Shown here: positions 16,006 to 23,606 of the stretch, piece by piece
How the letters are laid out: each line of letters starts with the position of its first letter
Position numbering within the stretch: the stretch's first letter is position 1
NCBI RefSeq assembly: GCF_010994095.1
Contig: NZ_WJYO01000007.1
Coordinates: 186,001 to 250,000, forward strand
Reading direction: 5' to 3'
Length of the DNA: 64,000 bases
Source: Mumia xiangluensis
GTDB taxonomy: Bacteria; Actinomycetota; Actinomycetes; Propionibacteriales; Nocardioidaceae
The notes under the pieces: generated by a model
Seen by the model: only the letters and a program-made list of their open reading frames with translations
Database searches by the model: none
What the model was told of the DNA's origin: nothing
Program-made: the position numbers and the translations under genes

Positions 16006-17098
16006 GAATTCTCCGAGCAGCCCCCTCCGCGTCCTTGTCGTCATCGCCAGCAGCCGACCTGGCCGCCTCGCCCCCGCCGTCGCGGAGTGGTTCGTCGAGA
16101 CCACGCGACGAGAGACCGAGCGCGAGCGCATGGTCGTCGACGTCGTCGACCTCGGCGCTCTGGCGCTGCCGTTCCTCGACGAGCTCGAGCACCCCTCCAC
16201 CGGCGTCTACGCCCACGAGCACACCCGCGCGTGGAGCCGCCGGGTCGCCGACGCCGACGCCTTCGTCGTGGTCACCCCGGAGTACAACTACGGCATGCCC
16301 GCGGTCCTGAAGAACGCGCTGGACTACCTGTACGAGGAGTGGGCCTGGAAGCCCGTCGCCTTCGTCAGCTACGGGAACACCTCGGCCGGGACACGGTCGG
16401 TGCAGATGACCAAGCAGGTGGTCACCACGCTGCGGATGATGCCGATCGGCGCGACCGTCGCCCTGCGCATCGGGGACAGCATCGAGGACGGACGCGTCAG
16501 CGAGCGACCGATGCTCGGCCGGGCAGCGCGCCAGGTCGTCGTCGAGCTGGCGCGGGTGGCGCGTGCGCTGCGCCCGTTGCACCTCGCTCCGGCGACCGAC
16601 GGCACGACGCCGGGCCCGGTCGACGGACTCAGCCTCTCGCGAGTGGGCGAGGGTGACGACGTCTCGGAGCTGCTCGTGCTGCAGCGGAGCTGCTGGGTGG
16701 AGGAGGCGCACGCGAACGACACGCTCGACCTCGCACCTCTGCACGAGACGCTCGCCGACGTCCAGGCGTGGGCGAAGACGTGGACGGTCTGGGCCGTACG
16801 ACGCCACGGTCGGCTGGTCGGCGCGGTGCGCGCGCGAGCGGTCGGCTCGACATGGGAGATCGGTCGACTGATGGTGGCGCCGGACCAGGCCGGCAACGGC
16901 ATCGGCTCGTGGCTGCTCGCGGTCGCGGAGCAGCACGCGCCGGAGGAGGCCACGACCGTCGCGCTGTTCACCGGGAAGCGCAGCCGACGCAACATCGCCC
17001 TCTACGAGCGCGCGGGCTTCCACCTCACGGCCGCACCGACCACCCCTGACGATGCCGTCCTCCTCACCAAGTCGGTGGCGGCCACGACCCTCGCCTGA
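15998..17098 (+). CDS. Fusion: NADPH-dependent FMN reductase plus GNAT acetyltransferase
   Basis: 366 aa. Residues about 8-180 form a flavodoxin-like NADPH:FMN/quinone reductase: [19 protein letters not shown] (phosphate loop), [19 protein letters not shown] and [12 protein letters not shown]. Residues about 205-360 form a GNAT domain with [19 protein letters not shown] and [12 protein letters not shown]. The frame runs through the linker without interruption, so this is a true fusion. ATG 15998 has no Shine-Dalgarno and seems leaderless. The adjacent MarR regulator suggests induction by a quinone or other electrophile. Confidence 0.85.
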   Translation: MSSNSPSSPLRVLVVIASSRPGRLAPAVAEWFVETTRRETERERMVVDVVDLGALALPFLDELEHPSTGVYAHEHTRAWSRRVADADAFVVVTPEYNYGMPAVLKNALDYLYEEWAWKPVAFVSYGNTSAGTRSVQMTKQVVTTLRMMPIGATVALRIGDSIEDGRVSERPMLGRAARQVVVELARVARALRPLHLAPATDGTTPGPVDGLSLSRVGEGDDVSELLVLQRSCWVEEAHANDTLDLAPLHETLADVQAWAKTWTVWAVRRHGRLVGAVRARAVGSTWEIGRLMVAPDQAGNGIGSWLLAVAEQHAPEEATTVALFTGKRSRRNIALYERAGFHLTAAPTTPDDAVLLTKSVAATTLA

Positions 17099-17162
17099 CG
17101 GCGGCCACCCCGTACGTGAGAGGTTCGAGGGGAACAGATCCCGAACCACGGAGGATGGGCAC

Positions 17163-18275
17163 ATGCAGCAGGTGAAGGCGGTCGTGGCACGCGCCAAGGG
17201 TCAGCCGGTCGAGGTGACGACGATCAACGTGCCGGATCCCGGGCCGGGCGAAGCCGTGGTCGCGATCCGGGCCTGCGGGGTCTGCCACACCGACCTGCAC
17301 TATCGCGAGGGCGGCATCAACGACGAGTTCCCGTTCCTGCTCGGGCACGAGGCCGCCGGCGTCGTCGAGTCGGTCGGACCGGACGTCACCGGTGTCGAGC
17401 CCGGCGACTTCGTGGTCCTCAACTGGCGCGCCGTCTGCGGCGAGTGCCGAGCATGCAAGCGCGGCGACCTCCAGTACTGCTTCAACACCTTCAACGCCAC
17501 GCAGAAGATGACCCTGGCCGAAGGTCCCGACGCGGGCACCGAGCTCTCCCCCGCGCTCGGCATCGGCGCGTTCGCCGAGAAGACGCTCGTCGCTGCCGGC
17601 CAGTGCACGAAGGTCGACCCGTCCGCCCGTGCCGCCGCCGTCGGCCTCCTGGGCTGCGGCGTCATGGCCGGCATCGGTGCCGCCATCAACACGGGCGCAG
17701 CCACCCGCGGCAAGTCCGTCGCCGTCATCGGCTGCGGCGGCGTCGGGGTGGCGGCCGTCGCGGGCGCCGCGCTCGCTGGCGCCTCCCCGATCATCGCCGT
17801 CGACATCGACGCCAAGAAGCTCGAGGCCGCCGTACGCCTCGGCGCGACCCACACGGTCGACTCGTCCACGACCGACCCGGTGGCCGCGATCCGCGAGATC
17901 GTCGGCGCCGTGTACGCCGGCGCGGAGGGCGCCGACGTCGTGATCGAGGCGGTCGGCCGTCCCGAGACGTGGAAGCAGGCCTTCTACGCTCGCGACCTCG
18001 CGGGCACCGTCGTCCTCGTCGGCGTCCCCACGCCCGACATGGAGCTGCCGGACATCCCGCTGATCGACATGTTCAGCCGCGGGGGTGCGCTCAAGTCCAG
18101 CTGGTACGGCGACTGCCTGCCGTCGCGCGACTTCCCGATGCTCGTCGATCTCTACCAGCAGGGACGGCTCGACCTCGACGCGTTCGTCAGCGAGGAGATC
18201 GGCATCGACGACGTCGAGGCCGCCTTCGGCCGCATGCACGGTGGCGACGTCCTCCGCTCGGTGGTGGTGCTCTGA
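17163..18275 (+). CDS. mscR: S-(hydroxymethyl)mycothiol dehydrogenase
   Basis: 370 aa zinc-dependent medium-chain dehydrogenase. Catalytic zinc ligands are in [11 protein letters not shown] and GHEAAG; the structural zinc site is [15 protein letters not shown]; the NAD-binding loop is [12 protein letters not shown]. The long insert [20 protein letters not shown] is typical of the mycothiol-dependent formaldehyde dehydrogenase group. It oxidises the formaldehyde-mycothiol adduct to S-formylmycothiol. GGAGG precedes ATG 17163. The downstream metallo-beta-lactamase gene overlaps its stop. Confidence 0.88.
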   Translation: MQQVKAVVARAKGQPVEVTTINVPDPGPGEAVVAIRACGVCHTDLHYREGGINDEFPFLLGHEAAGVVESVGPDVTGVEPGDFVVLNWRAVCGECRACKRGDLQYCFNTFNATQKMTLAEGPDAGTELSPALGIGAFAEKTLVAAGQCTKVDPSARAAAVGLLGCGVMAGIGAAINTGAATRGKSVAVIGCGGVGVAAVAGAALAGASPIIAVDIDAKKLEAAVRLGATHTVDSSTTDPVAAIREIVGAVYAGAEGADVVIEAVGRPETWKQAFYARDLAGTVVLVGVPTPDMELPDIPLIDMFSRGGALKSSWYGDCLPSRDFPMLVDLYQQGRLDLDAFVSEEIGIDDVEAAFGRMHGGDVLRSVVVL

Positions 18276-18880
18276 TGGCACGCGTCGACCACGCGGTCAC
18301 GTCGGGGACGTTCAGCCTCGACGGCGAGACGTTCGACGTCGACAACAACGTGTGGGTCGTGGGTGACGACACCGAGTGCGTGGTGATCGACGCCCCGCAC
18401 TCCGTCGACGACATCCTCGCCGTCGTCGGAGACCGGACAGTGAAGGCGATCATCTGCACCCACGCGCACGACGACCACGTGCGTGTCGCGCCGGCCCTGC
18501 GCGAGCGGGTGGTCGCGCCGATCATGCTGCACCCCGCCGACCGTCCGCTCTGGGAGCTCACGCACCCTGACACCCTGTGGGACGTCGACCTGCAGGACGG
18601 CGCCACCATCGAGGTCGGCGGGACGACGCTCCAGGTCATCCACACGCCGGGGCACGCTCCGGGAGCCGTCTGCCTCTACGCCGAGGACCTCGGGTGCGTC
18701 TTCACCGGAGACACGCTCTTCCAGGGCGGGCCCGGCGCGACGGGGCGGTCGTACTCGGACGCGGACCTGATCCGCTCGTCGATCCGGTCCGCACTGTTCG
18801 GTCTGCCCGACGACACCGTGGTGCACACCGGCCACGGCGACGACACGACGATCGGCGCCGAGAAGGCGGCCTTGGGCTAG
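18275..18880 (+). CDS. Metallo-beta-lactamase-fold hydrolase, probable S-formylmycothiol thioesterase
   Basis: 201 aa. The metal-binding motif is THAHDDH, followed by HTPGHAPGAVCLY, FTGDTLFQGGPGATGRSY and the late His in VHTGHGDDT, as in the glyoxalase II-like group. Its ATG overlaps the mscR stop (TGATG). The same gene order (mycothiol dehydrogenase, then MBL) occurs in mycobacteria, where the MBL is thought to hydrolyse S-formylmycothiol to formate. The thioesterase role is inferred from context. Confidence 0.85.
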   Translation: MARVDHAVTSGTFSLDGETFDVDNNVWVVGDDTECVVIDAPHSVDDILAVVGDRTVKAIICTHAHDDHVRVAPALRERVVAPIMLHPADRPLWELTHPDTLWDVDLQDGATIEVGGTTLQVIHTPGHAPGAVCLYAEDLGCVFTGDTLFQGGPGATGRSYSDADLIRSSIRSALFGLPDDTVVHTGHGDDTTIGAEKAALG

Positions 18881-18883
18881 CGG

Positions 18884-19402
18884 CTACTCCCGCTGCCAGC
18901 GCGTCGAACGCGGACCGAGGTCTCCGTCGGTCCCGAAGGCGTACGCCCGATCGAGGTCGATCCGGTACACCTCGTACGGCGGTGGCCCTGCGGTCGGTGC
19001 ACCGTCCGCGCCGACGAGCAGACCGTCGTGCACTGCCGGCGCCCAGCCGTACTTGGAGGCGTACGCCGCGGCGACACGTTCGACGTCACCCGACCCCGAC
19101 ACCCGCTCGGCAACGCCTTCGACGACCAGGTCCGCGTCGTCCGCCTGACAGGTGAGCGAGCACCGGCCGTCCGCGGCGAGGTGGGCCGTCTTCGCCGCTG
19201 CCGGGGCGGAGGCGACATGGGCCGCGCCGTCGACCCACACGGCGAGCACGGGTCGGACATGCGGACGGCCCGCCGCGGACGTGGTCGCGAACCAATAGCC
19301 AGACGCCTCGGAGAAGCGGCGGCGTATGTCCTCCCACGGGATCGGCGACGCGTCCGCGTCGGCGTCCAGGGCGAGCAGCGTCGCTCGGAGCGGTTCGGTC
19401 AC
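18884..19402 (-). CDS. Pyridoxamine 5'-phosphate oxidase family (split-barrel flavin/F420) protein
   Basis: 172 aa. YWFATTSAAGRPHVRPVLAVWVDGAAHV and LTCQADDADLVVEGVAERV follow the split-beta-barrel pattern of PPOX-like general-stress proteins. The cofactor (FMN or F420) cannot be decided. Its start overlaps the HxlR regulator stop by 4 nt, so both are co-expressed. Confidence 0.85.
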   Translation of the reverse strand: MTEPLRATLLALDADADASPIPWEDIRRRFSEASGYWFATTSAAGRPHVRPVLAVWVDGAAHVASAPAAAKTAHLAADGRCSLTCQADDADLVVEGVAERVSGSGDVERVAAAYASKYGWAPAVHDGLLVGADGAPTAGPPPYEVYRIDLDRAYAFGTDGDLGPRSTRWQRE

Positions 19403-19869
19403 GGTGTCTCCTCGGTGGGTTCTGCGCCTGGGCCGGGGAGCACGTCCACGTCTGTGGCGTGCATCGGCTCACGGCAGTGCGCGCAGCGCGTCTCCGCGGA
19501 GGTGATCTCGCCGCAGCCGTGGTGGCGGTAGAGCACGGGCGGCCCCGCCTCCCCCGCGAGCCAGCGGTCGCCCCACGCCGCCATCAGCATCAGAAGGTCG
19601 CAGAGCTCGGCGCCCCGTGGCGTGAGGGCGTACTCGTGGCGCGGAGGACGTGCCGAGTACGCCCTCCGCTCGAGAACCTCGTGCTCGACCAGCCAGGCGA
19701 GCCGCTCGGCGAGGACCTTGCGGGAGATGCCGAGGTCGGCCTGGATCTGGTCGAACCGGGTGATGCCGACGAAGACGTCGCGAAGGATCAGAGGTGACCA
19801 CGGCTCGCCGACCACGTCCCAGGTCCGGGCGATCGAGCACCTCATGTCACCGAACCGCGTGCGCTGCAT
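19399..19869 (-). CDS. HxlR family regulator with a Cys-rich tail
   Basis: 156 aa. The HxlR core includes MRCSIARTWDVVGEPWSPLILRD, FDQIQADLGISRKVLAERL and YALTPRGAEL, and the Cys in MRCS is conserved in the family. The C-terminus has a zinc-ribbon-like HHGCGEITSAETRCAHC, an extra element beyond the HTH core. It is followed by a PPOX-family gene, a frequent partner. A palindrome at 19890-19904 just upstream may be its operator. Confidence 0.88.
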   Translation of the reverse strand: MQRTRFGDMRCSIARTWDVVGEPWSPLILRDVFVGITRFDQIQADLGISRKVLAERLAWLVEHEVLERRAYSARPPRHEYALTPRGAELCDLLMLMAAWGDRWLAGEAGPPVLYRHHGCGEITSAETRCAHCREPMHATDVDVLPGPGAEPTEETP

Positions 19870-19889
19870 GCCTCACCGTAACGCAGTCA

Positions 19890-19904
19890 GTTCCCTGAGG
19901 GAAC
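19890..19904. promoter_or_regulatory. Perfect palindrome GTTCCCT-G-AGGGAAC
   Basis: This 15-bp inverted repeat has 7-bp arms and lies 21 bp upstream of the HxlR start, between it and the stop of the FBP gene. It is most likely the HxlR operator. The stem is short for a terminator and has no T-run. Confidence 0.5.
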
Positions 19905-19911
19905 CCGTGCA

Positions 19912-20403
19912 TCAGGAGGTGGCTAGCACGCGCTCGGCGAAGCGTGCCGTGCGCTCGCGCAGCCCCGCGACCCGGCGCTCGACGAAGGCGACGGGATCGA
20001 CCGCCCCCTCGGCCCGCGTGGGACGCCGACGTGCGTGAGCGGAGCAGGAGAGGTCGGCGTGGACGAGCGCGCCGACGGTGTTGCCGTTGCGGCCGGCTGC
20101 ACCTGCGCGCTTGGCGACGTACAGGACGACGCCGTCGGTGGCCTCGACGTCCTCGCACCACGTGCAGACGGCCGGACGCTGCGAGGTCGGCTGGGTCGTC
20201 CGGAGCAGCACCCCGACGGCGCCTTCCGGAGTCGGGACGACCGCGTACGCGCGTCGTGGCGCCTTCGGGTCGACCCACCCCAGGAGGTCGAGGTCGTCCC
20301 ACGCGAGGTCGGGTAGGCCAGGCGGAAGCGGTGCTTGGGACGCCTCACGCCGGGAGGCGTTGACGAAGGACGCGCGGATCTGGGACTCGGTCAGGGCATG
20401 CAT
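19912..20403 (-). CDS. FBP domain (treble-clef zinc finger) protein
   Basis: 163 aa. The N-terminus MHALTESQIRASFVNASRRE and the C-terminal zinc finger (VCTWCEDV with the second ligand pair in LSCSAHARRR) match the actinobacterial FBP family, related to the elongation-factor-G-binding FusB C-terminal domain. FusB-type proteins rescue ribosome-bound EF-G from fusidic acid; for this subfamily that role is only inferred. ATG 20403 was chosen over the upstream ATG at 20592, whose extra residues are low complexity. Confidence 0.82.
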   Translation of the reverse strand: MHALTESQIRASFVNASRREASQAPLPPGLPDLAWDDLDLLGWVDPKAPRRAYAVVPTPEGAVGVLLRTTQPTSQRPAVCTWCEDVEATDGVVLYVAKRAGAAGRNGNTVGALVHADLSCSAHARRRPTRAEGAVDPVAFVERRVAGLRERTARFAERVLATS

Positions 20404-20685
20404 CGGAGACTCGCTCTCGGGAGCTGGAACTGGGGTCGGGTCGATGGCCTCGATCCCGCGCCCGAGGGAGTCAGACGGTGGTCGAGGCAGCGTGCCCGAA
20501 GCCTGAGCAGGCCAGGAGGGCCGCCTCGCTTCCCGGGTGCTGCATCCCGCGCTCCGTTCCTTACGAACCTGATGGCCAGTTGCGGCCAGCAACGATCCTC
20601 TCGCGGGCGGCGGCCTGGATCAAATCGTGACCGCTGGGCGCCGAGTGCAGGTTCGGACGACATACCGACTGCGCCACAAGAGTTC
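20404..20685. other. Non-coding stretch between the FBP and Fic genes
   Basis: No convincing coding region, RNA or terminator was seen in these 282 bp. A lone TGCAGGTTCGG near 20646 resembles one half of the operator units that follow and may be a degenerate fifth copy. Confidence 0.5.
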
Positions 20686-20790
20686 GAAACATGCAATTCG
20701 TCGCACATGCGCGAATAATTGTATGTTTCACGTCTTTCAAACCTGCAATTCATCGCGGCTGCGTCTAAACTGCGAGGAATTGCAGGTTCC
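20686..20790. promoter_or_regulatory. Four-copy inverted-repeat operator array upstream of the Fic gene
   Basis: A ~20-bp unit, approximately GAAACMTRCAATTMNTCGCR, occurs four times in alternating orientation: forward 20686-20705, reverse 20710-20729, forward 20738-20757, reverse 20771-20790. The arrangement makes two inverted-repeat pairs. The region is clearly AT-richer than its surroundings. The last copy ends 16 bp before the Fic start. A possible TGCAAT (20744) and TAAACT (20766) promoter is embedded in the array. AbiEi-type antitoxins are known to bind inverted repeats at their own promoters. Confidence 0.7.
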
Positions 20791-20806
20791 CGACAAAGGC
20801 GTTCGC

Positions 20807-22282
20807 ATGGCTGACGACTTCCCTCCCCTGGTCTACTCCCGAGAGCACGGGAAGGACCGGGTCGCGCGTGCGCACGCGGCAGGTCGACTGGTGAAGCTCG
20901 GGACCGGCGTCTACACCAGCGATCTCAGCAAGCCCGCCGAGGACGTCGTTCGCGAGCGCCTGTGGGAGCTCGTCGCGCACGAGCTCCCTGGTGCGGTGAT
21001 CGTCGACCGCTCCGCACGCCTCGGGGGCACGGCGCCTGGCGGGACCCTGTTCGTCACTCACCGCAGGCCGCGTCCCTTGAAGCTGGCCGGGACAGTGGTC
21101 GTTCCACGGCACGGCGCAGGCCCCATGCACGGTGACATCGAGCTCCCGGACGGCATCTGGCTGGCTGGGACGGCCCGGAGCCTCCTCGAGAACCTGGCCC
21201 CGACCCGTACGGCGGCAGGCCGGCCACCGAGGACCCTGACCCGGGCCGAGGTCGAGGTGTGGCTGGACGACATCTGCCGAGACCGCGGCGAGGACGGGCT
21301 GAACCAGGTCAGGGACGAAGCCCGCACCCTCGCTCCCTTCCTCGGCCGACGACGCGAGCTCGCCACCTTGAACCAGCTGGTCGGCGCCGCGATGAACACG
21401 CACCCCACCGCGATCCTGCAGACGCCGCAGCTGCGGGGCCGCGCGCAAGGTCAGGCGTACGATCGTCGCCGCGTCGACGCCTTCGGCCGCCTCGCGGACT
21501 ACCTCGCCGACGTCGCTCCGGACGTGGTCACCGCGATGCCGATCGATCGGGACCGGCGCGCCCTCCTGCCGTTCTACGAGGCCTACTTCTCCAACTACAT
21601 CGAGGGCACCGAGTTCACACTCGACGAAGCAGCCGCGATCGTGTTCGACGACATGGTCCCGGCGCAGCGCCCCCAGGACGCGCACGACGTCCTCGGCACG
21701 TACCAGCTGACATCGTCGGACGCAGAGATGCGCCGTCGCCCGACGACCGACGACGAGCTGCTCGAGATCCTCAAGGAACGGCACGCGACGCTGCTGGGGG
21801 GCCGTCCCGAGACGGCGCCCGGCCGGTTCAAGCGCCACGCGAACCGCGCCGGGGCGACGCTGTTCGTCGCTCCCGAGCTCGTCGAGGGGACGTTGCGTCG
21901 CGGGTTCGACCTCGGTGCCGACCTCGTGTCACCGTCGGCGCGGGCGTTGTTCATGATGTTCCTGATCAGCGAGGTCCATCCGTTCGCCGACGGCAACGGG
22001 CGCATCGCACGACTCATGATGAATGCCGAGCTGCATGCTGCCGGGGAGGTCCGGATCGTCGTCCCGACCGTGTACAGGCTGAACTACCTGTCGGCCTTGC
22101 GCGGCGCCACGCACAACGACAACTTCGCCGGTCTGCACGCTGCGCTCGCCTTCGCCCGCAGGTGGACCGCACGTGTCGACTTCACGTCTCGGCTCACCGC
22201 AGAGGCAGACCTGGAGCGCACCCATGCTCTCCGCGACGCGCACAGCGCCGAGGAAGCAGGCGTACGGCTCACGCTGCCCTGA
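20807..22282 (+). CDS. Fic family protein with N-terminal AbiEi-like domain
   Basis: 491 aa. Residues 1-130 resemble the AbiEi antitoxin fold: a winged-helix start (DRVARAHAAGRLVKLGTGVY) followed by VIVDRSARLGGTAPGGTLFVTH. Residues about 200-490 are a Fic AMP-transferase domain with the catalytic motif HPFADGNGR (391-399) and an upstream inhibitory motif SNYIEG (262-267), matching the (S/T)xxxE(G/N) autoinhibition signature. The protein is therefore expected to be self-inhibited. ATG 20807 follows AAAGG. The inverted-repeat array upstream suggests autorepression by the N-terminal domain. The modified target is unknown. Confidence 0.87.
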   Translation: MADDFPPLVYSREHGKDRVARAHAAGRLVKLGTGVYTSDLSKPAEDVVRERLWELVAHELPGAVIVDRSARLGGTAPGGTLFVTHRRPRPLKLAGTVVVPRHGAGPMHGDIELPDGIWLAGTARSLLENLAPTRTAAGRPPRTLTRAEVEVWLDDICRDRGEDGLNQVRDEARTLAPFLGRRRELATLNQLVGAAMNTHPTAILQTPQLRGRAQGQAYDRRRVDAFGRLADYLADVAPDVVTAMPIDRDRRALLPFYEAYFSNYIEGTEFTLDEAAAIVFDDMVPAQRPQDAHDVLGTYQLTSSDAEMRRRPTTDDELLEILKERHATLLGGRPETAPGRFKRHANRAGATLFVAPELVEGTLRRGFDLGADLVSPSARALFMMFLISEVHPFADGNGRIARLMMNAELHAAGEVRIVVPTVYRLNYLSALRGATHNDNFAGLHAALAFARRWTARVDFTSRLTAEADLERTHALRDAHSAEEAGVRLTLP

Positions 22283-22324
22283 GTCGACAACCGATCGAAC
22301 GAAACCGACCGAAGAGGAGACAGG

Positions 22325-22618
22325 ATGTCCGGCGGAGACTGGAAGGACATGTTCAACGCGGCCTGCAAGGGCGACGTCGAGCTGGTCCGGTTCCATCTCG
22401 ATCAGGGGGTCGACGTCGACTACGCGCACCCCGAGTTCCAGTCGACGGCGCTCGTCGCCTGCATCCTCGACGGCCAGGAGGACGTCGCGAACCTCCTCCT
22501 CGACAGAGGGGCAGATCCGCGGCTCCTGTCTGTGTTCGACGAGTGCACGCCGATCGAGGCGGCACGCAAGGCGGGCTTCGGTGGCCTCGAGGTCAGGCTC
22601 CGGTCGCTCGGAGCCTGA
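22325..22618 (+). CDS. Small ankyrin-repeat protein
   Basis: 97 aa, about three ankyrin units: FNAACKGDVELVRFHLDQG, TALVACILDGQEDVANLLLD and CTPIEAARKAGFGGLEVRL. No signal peptide or membrane segment. GAGGAGA lies 5-6 bases before ATG 22325. It follows the Fic gene by 42 bp on the same strand and could share its transcript. Ankyrin proteins act as protein-binding modules; the partner is unknown. Confidence 0.85.
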   Translation: MSGGDWKDMFNAACKGDVELVRFHLDQGVDVDYAHPEFQSTALVACILDGQEDVANLLLDRGADPRLLSVFDECTPIEAARKAGFGGLEVRLRSLGA

Positions 22619-22627
22619 CCGCAGCGC

Positions 22628-23530
22628 TCAACCGTCGAGGTCGGCGAGCTCCCGGCGCAGGTCCGCGACCTCGTCGGCGATGGCCGTACGCTCACGGACG
22701 GACAGCCGTCGCAGCTGGAGGTCGGTGACCGCGCGAGCACCCATCTCGTCCACCCCGAGAAGCGAACGCAGTCCGTGGACGAATGCGGACGCGTTCGCGG
22801 AGGCCGCGCCCAGCGCCGTGACCTCGTCCCAACGCGTGAGCGCGGTGTCGAGCGCGGCGAGCACCTGAAGGCGCTCGAACACGTGCTGACGAAGCGACCC
22901 CGATCGACTCATGGGCTGGTAGTCCTCCCACGAGCTGTGGTCGTGCGGGTCGTCGTCGCCGGGGCGTGTCGACCCCTCCCATGCGAAGAGCGAGTCGTCC
23001 AGGGCTTCGCCCACCGTCAGCTCGACCCACTCCGCCACCGGGATGAAGGCCGCCAGCCCCGACTGGTGGAGCACCAACCCGGTCTCGTCGTCGATCAGCA
23101 TCCGACGCTTCGGCTGGTTCTCCCAGCGAACGTCCCACGCCGCCCTGCCCAGACAGGTCGTCGACCGAATCGGCTCGATCGGGCGCTCGTCCTCCTCGTC
23201 GTCCCAGATCTCCTGGTCCCTCCGGCTCAGCAGGCCACCGTCCTCGACGAACCCGCTGCGGGAGTGCGGGTCGCAGACCGGCGGCTGGTCCGGGACGTCC
23301 CACACCCACTGGTCCTCCTCGCCGTCGATCGACTCCAGCTGACCGTCAAGCGACTCGCGCCTCACCCGCTCGCCGTCCACCCACACCCGCGTGAGCGTCT
23401 CGACCGGTTCCTCATCGTCCTCCGGGTCGAACGACACCACGCGGACGACTCCACGCAACGTCGGCAAGGGGCCTCTCCCGACGGTCATCAGGCCGAACAA
23501 CGCATACCAGGGGATCGTCGACTCGGACAC
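22628..23530 (-). CDS. Hypothetical protein, 300 aa
   Basis: No family is recognised with confidence. The N-terminal half is rich in beta strands and acidic residues (VRVVSFDPEDDEE; VWVDGERVRRES), and the middle reads MLIDDETGLVLHQSG. This is reminiscent of LolA-like sensor folds, though no signal peptide is present. The C-terminal ~90 residues are helical (VFERLQVLAALDTALTRW; SVRERTAIADEVADLRRELADL). It is convergent with the ankyrin gene. No function is proposed. Confidence 0.65.
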   Translation of the reverse strand: MSESTIPWYALFGLMTVGRGPLPTLRGVVRVVSFDPEDDEEPVETLTRVWVDGERVRRESLDGQLESIDGEEDQWVWDVPDQPPVCDPHSRSGFVEDGGLLSRRDQEIWDDEEDERPIEPIRSTTCLGRAAWDVRWENQPKRRMLIDDETGLVLHQSGLAAFIPVAEWVELTVGEALDDSLFAWEGSTRPGDDDPHDHSSWEDYQPMSRSGSLRQHVFERLQVLAALDTALTRWDEVTALGAASANASAFVHGLRSLLGVDEMGARAVTDLQLRRLSVRERTAIADEVADLRRELADLDG

Positions 23531-23606
23531 GCCACTCCTCTCGGACGACGCACAACCGAGGCGCGCCCGACTCTTCCTACCATCCTGCGCGGAGCCACCA
23601 CCACGA

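Noticed and set aside
17099-17162. GGTTCG...CGAACC inverted repeat as a riboswitch or attenuator before mscR.
   Set aside because: Short arms, no further conserved structure; could be chance.
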